From an uncultured Clostridia bacterium (lineage in GTDB: Bacteria; Bacillota; Clostridia; Peptostreptococcales; Anaerovoracaceae): a stretch of 64,000 nucleotides of DNA. The position numbers and the translations under genes are program-made. This document shows, piece after piece, positions 16,019-23,972 of this stretch. Location of the stretch: the NCBI GenBank assembly GCA_938045615.1, contig CALIBC010000180.1, forward strand, positions 310,001-374,000, read 5' to 3'. Each line of letters opens with the position of its first letter. Positions within the stretch are counted from its first letter, which is position 1. The notes beneath the pieces were generated by a model. The model saw nothing but the letters and a program-made list of their open reading frames with translations. It was not told the DNA's origin and did no database searches.

Positions 16019-17311
16019 ATGTTTGTAGACAGAGCGACAATAGAAATTTCATCCGGCAAAGGAGGCAACGGAGCCGTTTCATTCAGACGCGAACCGTTTG
16101 TCCCCGAGGGAGGTCCGGACGGCGGTGACGGCGGAAAAGGCGGGGATGTCATTATCAAAGCCGACAAGAATCTAAGAACCCTTATGGATTTTAAATATAA
16201 GCGAAAGTACTCTGCCGAGGGCGGTCAGAACGGCATGAAAAAGAAACGCTTCGGAAAAGACGGAAGCGATCTTGTCATAAAGGTTCCGCCGGGCACGGTG
16301 GTAATAGAGGCGGAATCAGGAAAGATAATGAAGGATCTTTTGAACGACGGCGAATCTTTCGTTGCAGCAAAGGGCGGGAGAGGCGGAAGAGGAAACACCC
16401 GATTCAAAAATTCCGTAAGGCAGGCTCCCAATTTTGCAGAGGCGGGCACCGCAGCGAAAGAAAGAACTTTGATACTTGAGCTTAAGATGATAGCGGATGT
16501 AGGGCTTGTGGGATTCCCCAACGTCGGAAAATCAAGTCTTTTGGCGGTTTCAACAAGTGCAAAACCCAAAATAGAAAATTATCATTTCACAACGATAGAC
16601 CCCAACCTCGGCGTGGTAAAAATACATGATACGAGTTTTGTCATGGCCGATATTGCCGGAATTATCGAAGGCGCGCACAAAGGTCTGGGACTTGGACTTA
16701 AATTTCTCAAACATATAGAGCGTACCAAGATTTTAATTCACGTTGTGGACGTTTCGGGATCCGAAGGACGCGACCCCATCGAGGATTTCGACAAGATAAA
16801 TGCCGAGCTGAGACAGTACAGTGAAATTGTAGCCGGCAAACCCATGATCGTGGCGGCGAACAAAATAGATTTGATAGACGAAACCGGTGAAAAATATCTT
16901 GCGTTCAAGGAGTATGTGCAGGGAAAAGGATATTCCGTATATCCCGTTTCAGCACCGATAAAATATGGTGTGGATCGGCTGCTCGATGCGGCACTGCTTG
17001 CTCTCAACGAAGTTGAAAATACCCGTACCCCCGAACCTGAAACAGAGTACTTTGACTTTGAGGAAGATGACAGAGACGAACACTACAAAGACATCGAAGT
17101 GACCAAAGAGGGCGATGTCTATGTCGCAAGAGGCAAGCAGCTCCGAAAGATCTTTGATTCCACAAATTTTAATGATTTCGGCTCACTTAGGTATCTTTAC
17201 AAGTACATAGAAAAAGGCGGAGCAATAGAAAAAATGATTGAATTGGGTCTGAAAGACGGGGACAGTATAAGGATTTTTGACTATGAATTTAAATACTATG
17301 ATGAATATTGA
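16019..17311 (+). CDS. obgE: GTPase Obg (CgtA)
   Basis: Obg is an essential ribosome-associated GTPase acting in 50S maturation and stress control. The 430-residue protein has the glycine-rich Obg fold (1-158, FVPEGGPDGGDGGKGGDV), a G domain with G1 GFPNVGKSS (164-172), G3 DIAGIIEGAH and G4 AANKID, and a C-terminal OCT domain. ATG at 16019 has ACGGAG 6 bases upstream; a frame opening at 15974 starts just behind the rpmA stop and would run through the rpmA terminator, so it is not used. Confidence 0.96.
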   Translation: MFVDRATIEISSGKGGNGAVSFRREPFVPEGGPDGGDGGKGGDVIIKADKNLRTLMDFKYKRKYSAEGGQNGMKKKRFGKDGSDLVIKVPPGTVVIEAESGKIMKDLLNDGESFVAAKGGRGGRGNTRFKNSVRQAPNFAEAGTAAKERTLILELKMIADVGLVGFPNVGKSSLLAVSTSAKPKIENYHFTTIDPNLGVVKIHDTSFVMADIAGIIEGAHKGLGLGLKFLKHIERTKILIHVVDVSGSEGRDPIEDFDKINAELRQYSEIVAGKPMIVAANKIDLIDETGEKYLAFKEYVQGKGYSVYPVSAPIKYGVDRLLDAALLALNEVENTRTPEPETEYFDFEEDDRDEHYKDIEVTKEGDVYVARGKQLRKIFDSTNFNDFGSLRYLYKYIEKGGAIEKMIELGLKDGDSIRIFDYEFKYYDEY

Positions 17312-17334
17312 TTTGCCCATGGAGCCTGTTTGAT

Positions 17335-19689
17335 ATGAGAAAAGAGAAAAAATTATCCCCTGAAGATTGCTATAAATATTATAAAAAATACAATACACCG
17401 CAGCGCGTTATCAGGCACTGTAAAGCCGTCAGCGATGTGGCTGTCAAGCTCGGCATGTGTTTAAACGAAATAGGGTACGACTTTGACATTGATCTACTCA
17501 AAAGCACAGGACTTATTCATGATATTGCCAGAACCATGGACGATCATGCCAAAGTAGCTGCGGATATGCTTGACGAGGCAGGTTTTCACAGAGAAGCGGA
17601 TATAGTAAGAGTTCATATGCATTACTCTTTTGGCGACATATCCGCCATAAATGAAACAGATATTCTTTGCCTGAGTGACCGCATGGTTCGTGAAGACAGA
17701 TACGTTGGCGTAAACAAGAGATTTGACTACTTGATGCACAAAAGAGCTTTGACCACGGAAAAAATCCGGCATTTCTTGGAGTTGAAAGATCAAGTCAACG
17801 ATTATGTGAGACAGATAGAGGAAAAACTTGGCAAAAGTATAGACAGCATTTTTTTCACACTTCCGGAGGAGTTCTTGAAACGTGTGGAAAAACCTGCTAG
17901 ATATACGGGCAATGAAATCAATGCAATAATAAAACAAAGCAGAGAAGTTGAGCTTCGGTTTGCGTTTGCATTCCCTGATTTATATGAGATCGGGATGTCG
18001 TATATGGGTCTTCAGATTCTGTACAACATAGTGAACGATATGGATGGAGTATCATGCGAGAGAGTTTTCGCCCCGGCACCGGATATGGAAAATATAATGC
18101 GTGATGCAGATTTTTCCCTTTTCACCCTGGAAACCAAAACTCCGCTCGAAAACACCGACATACTCGGTTTTACGCTTCAATACGAAATGTCATTCACCAA
18201 TATACTCAATATGCTTGAGCTTGCACACATTCCTTTGCTCGCCAAGGAGAGGGATGAATACTGCCCTTTGGTTATTGCCGGCGGTCCCTGCGCGTTCAAT
18301 CCCGAACCATTGGCTGATTTTATGGATCTGTTTATTATAGGTGACGGGGAGAAAGCCCTGCCGGACTTGATAGAAACGGTGAAAAAGGCAAAGCGAAAAG
18401 CCATGTCCAAGGCCGACATTCTCAAAGAATGTTCCAAAATAGGCGGAGTATATGTGCCGTCATTTTATAATCCTGTATACGATGAATCGGACAGGATTTT
18501 AAAGTATGAGAAACTGCTTCAGGAAGCTCCCGAGAAAATCGAAAAAGCCATGATCCACGACCTTGAAAAAGCGATTTTTCCTACCGAAAATATAGTGCCG
18601 CTCATAGAAACCGTTCATGACAGAGCGGTCGTGGAAACGTTCAGAGGATGCACGAGAGGATGCCGATTCTGCCAGGCGGGAATGATCTACAGACCCATCA
18701 GGGAGAGAAACGCAGACACCGTAGTCGAACTTGCGGCAAAGCAGCTAAAAAACACAGGGCATGATGAACTCTCCATCCTTTCCCTGTCCACAAGCGATCA
18801 TTCTGAATTTAAAAAACTTGCATTGAAATTGACCGACTACTGCAAGGAAAGAAATATTTCCCTTTCGTTACCTTCGCTGAGGCTGGACAATTTTTCCTTT
18901 GAAGTTCTCAATGAAATTCAGCGCTATAAGAAATCGGGATTGACATTTGCACCGGAAGCGGGCACACAAAGGCTAAGAGATGTTATAAATAAAGGGATTA
19001 CGGAGGAGGACATATATTCAGCTGTGGAGCAGGCCGTAGAACTTGGATGGCGCAATATCAAACTTTATTTTATGATAGGACTGCCTACAGAAACGTACGA
19101 AGATCTTGACGGTATTGCCAAAATAGCTGCAAACATCGTCGCAATCCACAAAAAATCGGGGAAAGGCGGCAGATTCAACGTAACCGTAAGCATATCGAAT
19201 TTCGTGCCCAAAGCGCATACGCCGTTTCAGTGGATCGCACAGAATTCCAAGCAAGAATTCAGGCAAAAGCATAACTATCTCGTTGAAAAACTGAAAATCA
19301 AGGGAGTCACTTTCAATTACCATGACGATGCCGTGAGCACATGCGAGGCGATATTCGCAAGAGGTGACCGAAGAGCTTCGCATATCCTGATTGCGGCTCA
19401 CAAAGCGGGATGCAAATTTGACGGATGGAGTGAATACTTTGATGCGGGATTGTGGGACAAGGTATTGAGCAACATGCCGTACAGCTACAGATTTTACACG
19501 GAAAGAAAACGTGACTACAATGAAGTTCTCCCATGGGATATAGTGGACTGCGGTGTGAGCAAACGATATTTGATAGCCGAAAATGAACGCGCCATGCAGG
19601 CGGAAATCACAAATGACTGCCGCTATGGCTGCACTTCGTGCGGGATCAATAAAAGAACCGTATGCAAACAAGGGGGGATATATGTTTAG
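17335..19689 (+). CDS. HD-domain / B12-binding-type radical SAM fusion (TIGR03960 family)
   Basis: The 784-residue protein joins two units. Residues 1-165 form an HD phosphohydrolase-like domain, with metal-ligand candidates in VIRHCKAV, LIHDIAR and CLSDRMV. From about 180 it matches the TIGR03960 radical SAM family, which normally is about 600-620 residues: a cobalamin-binding-like Rossmann region, then CTRGCRFCQ (439-447) for the [4Fe-4S] cluster, and a Cys-rich tail (CRYGCTSCG). The neighbouring DUF2344 protein, encoded with an 8-base overlap, is its usual partner. The substrate of the family is not known to me. ATG at 17335 is preferred over an upstream TTG at 17308 overlapping obgE. Confidence 0.88.
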   Translation: MRKEKKLSPEDCYKYYKKYNTPQRVIRHCKAVSDVAVKLGMCLNEIGYDFDIDLLKSTGLIHDIARTMDDHAKVAADMLDEAGFHREADIVRVHMHYSFGDISAINETDILCLSDRMVREDRYVGVNKRFDYLMHKRALTTEKIRHFLELKDQVNDYVRQIEEKLGKSIDSIFFTLPEEFLKRVEKPARYTGNEINAIIKQSREVELRFAFAFPDLYEIGMSYMGLQILYNIVNDMDGVSCERVFAPAPDMENIMRDADFSLFTLETKTPLENTDILGFTLQYEMSFTNILNMLELAHIPLLAKERDEYCPLVIAGGPCAFNPEPLADFMDLFIIGDGEKALPDLIETVKKAKRKAMSKADILKECSKIGGVYVPSFYNPVYDESDRILKYEKLLQEAPEKIEKAMIHDLEKAIFPTENIVPLIETVHDRAVVETFRGCTRGCRFCQAGMIYRPIRERNADTVVELAAKQLKNTGHDELSILSLSTSDHSEFKKLALKLTDYCKERNISLSLPSLRLDNFSFEVLNEIQRYKKSGLTFAPEAGTQRLRDVINKGITEEDIYSAVEQAVELGWRNIKLYFMIGLPTETYEDLDGIAKIAANIVAIHKKSGKGGRFNVTVSISNFVPKAHTPFQWIAQNSKQEFRQKHNYLVEKLKIKGVTFNYHDDAVSTCEAIFARGDRRASHILIAAHKAGCKFDGWSEYFDAGLWDKVLSNMPYSYRFYTERKRDYNEVLPWDIVDCGVSKRYLIAENERAMQAEITNDCRYGCTSCGINKRTVCKQGGIYV

Positions 19690-20368
19690 ATATGTTTTGG
19701 TGTTCTCAAAACGCGGACCGATCAAATACACGTCACATCTGGACATGCAGAGATTATTTAAACGCGCTTTCAGACGCGGAGAAATCGATCTGGCATACAG
19801 CAAGGGCTTCAACCCGCATCCCAAGATGGGGTTTGCGCAGCCGCTGTCTCTGGGATATGAAGGTGATGGGGAATGGATGGATTTTGAAACCGATTCAGCC
19901 GTCACCGCCGATTCGATCTTTCGGGATGTCGCATCATACCTTCCTGCCGGAATTTCCATACTGAAATTCGGAACACCTAAAAAAAAGGAGTCTCCGGCAG
20001 CGGCGCTTACGGCAGCCGAATACAAGGTTTATCTGCCGGTTGGATTTGAGGAATGCGGTATACATGAACTCCTCTCCTCGTATATGCGTCAAGATACGAT
20101 CACCACACTGAAAAGATCAAAAAAGAGCAAAGAATTGAAACCCGTGGAGATAAAGGATAAGATTAGGTCAATTACAGGGTTCGGACTTGAAGACAAAACG
20201 AGCATCCTAAAACTTCTGCTCGATTGTGGCAGTAAATCAAACTTGAGCGCAGAATCGGTTATTTCAAATTTTATCGAGTTTTCAAAGCTTCAATGCGAAC
20301 GATACGAAATAGAAGTTTGCAGAAGTAAACTGATCTTTCCTCTTGACTACACCGTGGATTGGGTGTAA
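19682..20368 (+). CDS. DUF2344 / TIGR03936 family partner of the radical SAM protein
   Basis: The 228-residue protein begins MFRYVLVFSKRGPIKYTSHL, followed by DMQRLFKRAFRRGEI and YSKGFNPHPKMGFAQPLSLG, the hallmark blocks of DUF2344. In many Clostridia it is encoded beside, or fused to, the TIGR03960 radical SAM protein between obgE and the rne/rplU region. The two genes overlap by 8 bases here, implying translational coupling and joint function. AAGGGGGG precedes the ATG by 5 bases. Function is not established; a role in tRNA or rRNA modification is only a guess. Confidence 0.85.
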   Translation: MFRYVLVFSKRGPIKYTSHLDMQRLFKRAFRRGEIDLAYSKGFNPHPKMGFAQPLSLGYEGDGEWMDFETDSAVTADSIFRDVASYLPAGISILKFGTPKKKESPAAALTAAEYKVYLPVGFEECGIHELLSSYMRQDTITTLKRSKKSKELKPVEIKDKIRSITGFGLEDKTSILKLLLDCGSKSNLSAESVISNFIEFSKLQCERYEIEVCRSKLIFPLDYTVDWV

Positions 20369-20399
20369 AATAATGTAAAAAATACAGGAGGACGAACTT

Positions 20400-21104
20400 A
20401 TGAACAAGATTAAAGAGTTCGGGCTAAAAATACTGGAAGACAGGAGAACGGTCAAAGTACTGGCAGTGATAATAGCGGTTATCACTGCATTTCTGTTTTT
20501 TGGCCCGAAAGGTAAAGATAAGTCTATTACCATAGAAAATCCGAAAGATGAGATTTCAAAAGAAAACAGTTCACAAACTGCACAAGAAAAAGGGGATACG
20601 GATGCAGGCGGTGAAAAAGAGGTTCAAAACGGCGGCAAGATATTCGTGGATGTATCCGGAGAAGTCAAAACACCCGGTGTGTATGAGGTGTCGGCCGATT
20701 CAAGAGTGTTTGAAGCCATAAAAAAAGCCGGAGGTCTTACGGGAAAAGCGGATACTGCAAATATCAATCAGGCAGAAACAGTCAAAGATGGCCAGAAAAT
20801 TTCCGTTCCCAAAAAAGGCGCGGCATCGGCGCAGACCGGCGCAGGAACAGCGGATGCAAATTCCACGTCGGGCGCAGACTCCTCGCCGGTCGCTCCACAA
20901 GCTACGCCAGACAGAAAGATCAATATCAACAGTGCGGATTCATCACAACTTCAGACGATAAACGGAATAGGTCCCTCAACGGCGGAGAAAATCATACAAT
21001 ACAGAACCTCAAAAGGTGCTTTCAAGTCGGTGGAAGACTTGAAAAAAGTAAGCGGAATAGGGGATAAGACCCTGGAAAAGTTGAGACCGTATGTAACCGT
21101 TTGA
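20400..21104 (+). CDS. comEA: ComEA-like DNA-binding competence protein
   Basis: The 234-residue protein has one membrane segment (residues 19-37) with the bulk outside. After a hydrophilic linker there is an SLBB domain (FVDVSGEVKTPGVYEV, about 81-140), a Ser/Ala/Thr-rich linker, and a C-terminal pair of helix-hairpin-helix motifs (ININSADSSQLQTINGIG and VSGIGDKTLEKL, about 174-234). This is the standard ComEA architecture: a surface receptor passing double-stranded DNA to the uptake channel. comEC and comEB are not adjacent. An AGGAGG site precedes the ATG. Confidence 0.92.
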   Translation: MNKIKEFGLKILEDRRTVKVLAVIIAVITAFLFFGPKGKDKSITIENPKDEISKENSSQTAQEKGDTDAGGEKEVQNGGKIFVDVSGEVKTPGVYEVSADSRVFEAIKKAGGLTGKADTANINQAETVKDGQKISVPKKGAASAQTGAGTADANSTSGADSSPVAPQATPDRKININSADSSQLQTINGIGPSTAEKIIQYRTSKGAFKSVEDLKKVSGIGDKTLEKLRPYVTV

Positions 21105-21201
21105 TAAGCATGCAGAAATAAAATACTATACTTTTTCAGAAAATCATATATAATGTGGATGGAAGGTTGAATTTAAAGTGTGCGATTTAAAGGAGGAAGA
21201 C

Positions 21202-21567
21202 ATGGATGCCGGAAAACTCTTTTACGAAAACGTGGTCAGACTCGTAACCAAACTGGGGATTCCGTTGAGTATGTGCGGGCATAAGTATTTGTGCGATTCA
21301 GTAGTTCTGTCTCAAACAAACAGAAATCTCTTGTACTCAATCAATAAAGGACTTTACAATGAGGTCGCCGAGCTCAACAATGTGTCTGTTGAAAGTGTTG
21401 AGAAATGTATAAGAACGGCCATTTCAAAGGCATGGGAAGAGAATTTCGAAATTTTCCATGAACAGATACGTGGCTTCGCCGGTGATTCTATCAAGGGAAA
21501 GCCCGCTGCAGTGGAACTGATAGCCATGATCAACTGGATGCTTGTCACAGAGGGATATTCGCTTTGA
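21202..21567 (+). CDS. Stand-alone Spo0A C-terminal-like DNA-binding protein
   Basis: The 121-residue product aligns over most of its length with the Spo0A effector domain: VVRLVTKLGIPLSMCGHKYL, then LYNEVAELNNVSVESVEKCI, AISKAWE and GKPAAVELIAMI. Spo0A itself is about 260 residues with an N-terminal receiver domain; no receiver is present here and none is encoded upstream. A perfect AAAGGAGG lies 5 bases before ATG 21202, so the GTG at 21178 is not the start. It could be a phosphorylation-independent transcription factor for 0A-like boxes. Divergence from canonical Spo0A in the recognition helix leaves its target unknown. Confidence 0.8.
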   Translation: MDAGKLFYENVVRLVTKLGIPLSMCGHKYLCDSVVLSQTNRNLLYSINKGLYNEVAELNNVSVESVEKCIRTAISKAWEENFEIFHEQIRGFAGDSIKGKPAAVELIAMINWMLVTEGYSL

Positions 21568-21641
21568 GCAAGATCGTATGTTTTTTGATATCGTGCGTGT
21601 AAAGGTATGCGCATGTGATATTCGATACAGGAGAAGCCGGG

Positions 21642-21827
21642 ATGATAACAGAAGAAAAAATAAAAAGAATAAATGAGCTTGCCAAAAAAGCAAAGAGTGC
21701 CGGACTGAGCGAGGAAGAGAAGCTGGAACAGGGGCTTTTGCGTCGGGAATACGTGGACTCTTTCAAAGAGAATTTAAGATTTCAACTCGAAAACATTGAA
21801 TTTGTCGATGAGGAGAAGAAACGGTAA
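21642..21827 (+). CDS. DUF896 (YnzC-like) small protein
   Basis: The 61-residue protein contains KIKRINELAKKAKSAGLSEE followed by EKLEQGLLRREYVDSFK, the helical hairpin typical of the DUF896 family. B. subtilis YnzC is a member, reported in the SOS-controlled yneA operon. Function is unknown. GGAGAAG precedes the ATG at 21642; an earlier start at 21615 has no ribosome site. It follows the Spo0A-like gene by 74 bases. Confidence 0.85.
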   Translation: MITEEKIKRINELAKKAKSAGLSEEEKLEQGLLRREYVDSFKENLRFQLENIEFVDEEKKR

Positions 21828-21933
21828 AACAGCGGGCATCACGCCGACAAAATTTTCGGATTCGATGTGGATCACTGATCAAAAAACAGGACAATACGAC
21901 AAAAAGTATTTGCTGTGCTTGCATGCATTGTGT

Positions 21934-21959
21934 AAACTGTGCATGCGGCACAGTTTTTT
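21934..21959 (+). terminator. Terminator after the DUF896 gene
   Basis: AACTGTGC (21935-21942) pairs with GCACAGTT (21948-21955) around ATGCG and runs into six T residues. The remaining 140 bases before iscS show only a possible extended -10 (TGGTATAAG, 22057-22065). Confidence 0.8.
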
Positions 21960-22056
21960 AATACGCACCCAACAAGCTTCAATTTTAAATTAATTTGTCC
22001 TATAACCCTGACTTTATTTTCCCTGCTTGTAATTACTGTTTAAATCTTAAATACTA

Positions 22057-22065
22057 TGGTATAAG
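22057..22065 (+). promoter_or_regulatory. Possible extended -10 of the iscS-iscU promoter
   Basis: TGG-TATAAG at 22057-22065 lies 35 bases before the iscS ATG. No good -35 is spaced correctly, and it sits in an imperfect palindrome (TACTATGGTA), so control by an Rrf2-type regulator is possible but unproven. Confidence 0.35.
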
Positions 22066-22099
22066 AGAGGTAGTTTTTACTAGAAAAGGAGTAAAAGAA

Positions 22100-23287
22100 A
22101 TGACAGATCACAGAAGAGTTTATCTTGATTATTCCGCAACAACACCGGTAAAAGAAGGTGTCTTGCAGGCTATGATTCCTTACTTTACCGAAAAGTACGG
22201 GAATGCTTCAAGTTTATATAGCATTGGATTGGAATCCAAACTGGCGATAGACAAGGCAAGAGAGCAGGTGGCAGCTCTCATAGGGGCATCGCCGAAAGAA
22301 ATATATTTTACCGGAAGCGGTAGCGAATCGGACAACTGGGTATTGGAAAGTGTGGCCACTGACATGAAGCTCAGGGGCAAAGGCAAGCATATAATAACCT
22401 CATGCATTGAGCACCATGCAATTCTTCATACGTGCCAGTTCCTAGAGAAACAGGGATTTGAAATTACATATCTTGATGTCGATAAAGAGGGATTCGTTTC
22501 TCCCAACGATCTGGAAAAAGCAATAAAGGACGACACCGTCCTGGTTAGTATAATGTTTGTAAACAACGAAATCGGTACCGTTGAACCGATAAAAAAGTTG
22601 GCAAATGTCGCACACAAACACGGTATTCTGTTCCATACGGATGCGGTTCAGGCGGTCGGAAATGTCGATATAAACGTGAAAGACCTCGGCGTCGACATGC
22701 TGTCGATGTCCGCGCATAAAATATATGGCCCGAAAGGTCAGGGCGCTTTGTACATAAAAAAAGGCGTACGCCTATCCAATTTTATACACGGAGGTGCGCA
22801 GGAGATGGGCAAACGCGCCGGCACCGAAAACCTCGCAGGAATCGTCGGGTTTGGAAAGGCCGCGGAGCTTGCGAAAGAGAATCTTGAATCCCACATTAAA
22901 CATTGTGCGGAACTCAGAGATTATCTTATCAAAAAGATAAAACAAAATATACCCGACGTGTTTGTGAACGGAAGCATGGAGCACAGACATCCGGGTAATG
23001 CCAATATAACATTTGAATATATAGAGGGTGAATCTATATTGTTGCTGTTGGACAGCTTCGGGATCGCCGTTTCCACGGGCTCGGCATGCTCGTCAAAATC
23101 GCTTGATCCGTCGCATGTGCTCATGGCGATAGGGATACCGCACGAAATGATTCACGGATCCGTTCGCTTCACGGTAGGCGATTTCACAACAAAGGAAGAT
23201 GTAGATTTCACCGTGGATAAATTAAAACAAGTTGTAAACAAGTTGAGAGAACTTTCTCCGATAAACAGCGAAAAAGGATGGGATTGA
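22100..23287 (+). CDS. iscS: Cysteine desulfurase (IscS/NifS family)
   Basis: IscS takes sulfur from cysteine as a persulfide and hands it to the scaffold IscU for Fe-S cluster assembly. The 395-residue class V aminotransferase shows YLDYSATTP at the N-terminus, SGSESDNW, HTDAVQAVG, the PLP lysine in SMSAHKIYGPKG (Lys 207) and the catalytic cysteine in STGSACSSKS (Cys 330). ATG at 22100 has AAGGAG 8 bases upstream; frames opening earlier (21995) have no ribosome site. iscU follows two bases later. Confidence 0.95.
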   Translation: MTDHRRVYLDYSATTPVKEGVLQAMIPYFTEKYGNASSLYSIGLESKLAIDKAREQVAALIGASPKEIYFTGSGSESDNWVLESVATDMKLRGKGKHIITSCIEHHAILHTCQFLEKQGFEITYLDVDKEGFVSPNDLEKAIKDDTVLVSIMFVNNEIGTVEPIKKLANVAHKHGILFHTDAVQAVGNVDINVKDLGVDMLSMSAHKIYGPKGQGALYIKKGVRLSNFIHGGAQEMGKRAGTENLAGIVGFGKAAELAKENLESHIKHCAELRDYLIKKIKQNIPDVFVNGSMEHRHPGNANITFEYIEGESILLLLDSFGIAVSTGSACSSKSLDPSHVLMAIGIPHEMIHGSVRFTVGDFTTKEDVDFTVDKLKQVVNKLRELSPINSEKGWD

Positions 23288-23289
23288 TT

Positions 23290-23715
23290 ATGAAACTGTA
23301 TAACGACAAGGTAATGGATCACTTTATGAATCCGAGAAATGTCGGGGATTTTGAGAATCCCGACGGCACTGGAACTTACGGAAGTCCCGTATGCGGAGAT
23401 ATGATGCAAGTTCAAATAAAAGTTGAAGATGACATCATAAAGGATGCGAAGTTCAAAACTTTCGGGTGCGGAAGCGCCATTGCATCCTCAAGCATAGCAA
23501 CCGAAATGATAATAGGAAAAACCGTAGATGAGGCGCTTGAGATCACCAATAAAACCATAATAGACGAATTGGGGGGATTGCCTCCCGTCAAGGTTCACTG
23601 TTCGGTTTTAGCCGATCACGCAATCAAGTGCGCAATCTACGATTATGCGCAGAAAAACGGAAAAACTTACAAAGGGCTTGAGGGTTTTGACCCCGATGCC
23701 GATGATGATGAGTAA
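23290..23715 (+). CDS. iscU: Iron-sulfur cluster scaffold IscU/NifU N-terminal type
   Basis: IscU is the platform on which [2Fe-2S] and [4Fe-4S] clusters are built from IscS sulfur. The 141-residue protein carries the three ligand cysteines in SPVCGDMM, TFGCGSAIASSS and VHCSVLADHAI, the known NifU-like pattern. It starts two bases after the iscS stop with AAAGGATG upstream, confirming a two-gene operon. The C-terminal Asp-rich tail (DPDADDDE) is unremarkable. Confidence 0.95.
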   Translation: MKLYNDKVMDHFMNPRNVGDFENPDGTGTYGSPVCGDMMQVQIKVEDDIIKDAKFKTFGCGSAIASSSIATEMIIGKTVDEALEITNKTIIDELGGLPPVKVHCSVLADHAIKCAIYDYAQKNGKTYKGLEGFDPDADDDE

Positions 23716-23804
23716 GTCGCAAGGCGGGTTGTGTGCTGTTGAATCTTTTCATGGGTTCTGTTTGAGCCGATAAAACCCTCTTTTCAATCATAAATGCCTT
23801 CTGC

Positions 23805-23852
23805 CCCGCATGCGGTGAATTTGGAGACCAGATCACGTATGCGGGATTTTTT
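23805..23852 (+). terminator. Terminator of iscS-iscU
   Basis: CCCGCAT (23805-23811) pairs with ATGCGGG (23839-23845); the helix continues inward through GC(G)GTGA/TCACGT with one bulge, and is followed by ATTTTTTG. Confidence 0.8.
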
Positions 23853-23972
23853 GTTCCTTTGAAGCATATTGGACGTCGTGATGCGACGAACATCAACAAC
23901 AACTGCCTGTCATCGTTTCCTTTCAAATCCGCTATTTAATAATCATTGGCTATATGATAGAATGAGATTGTT

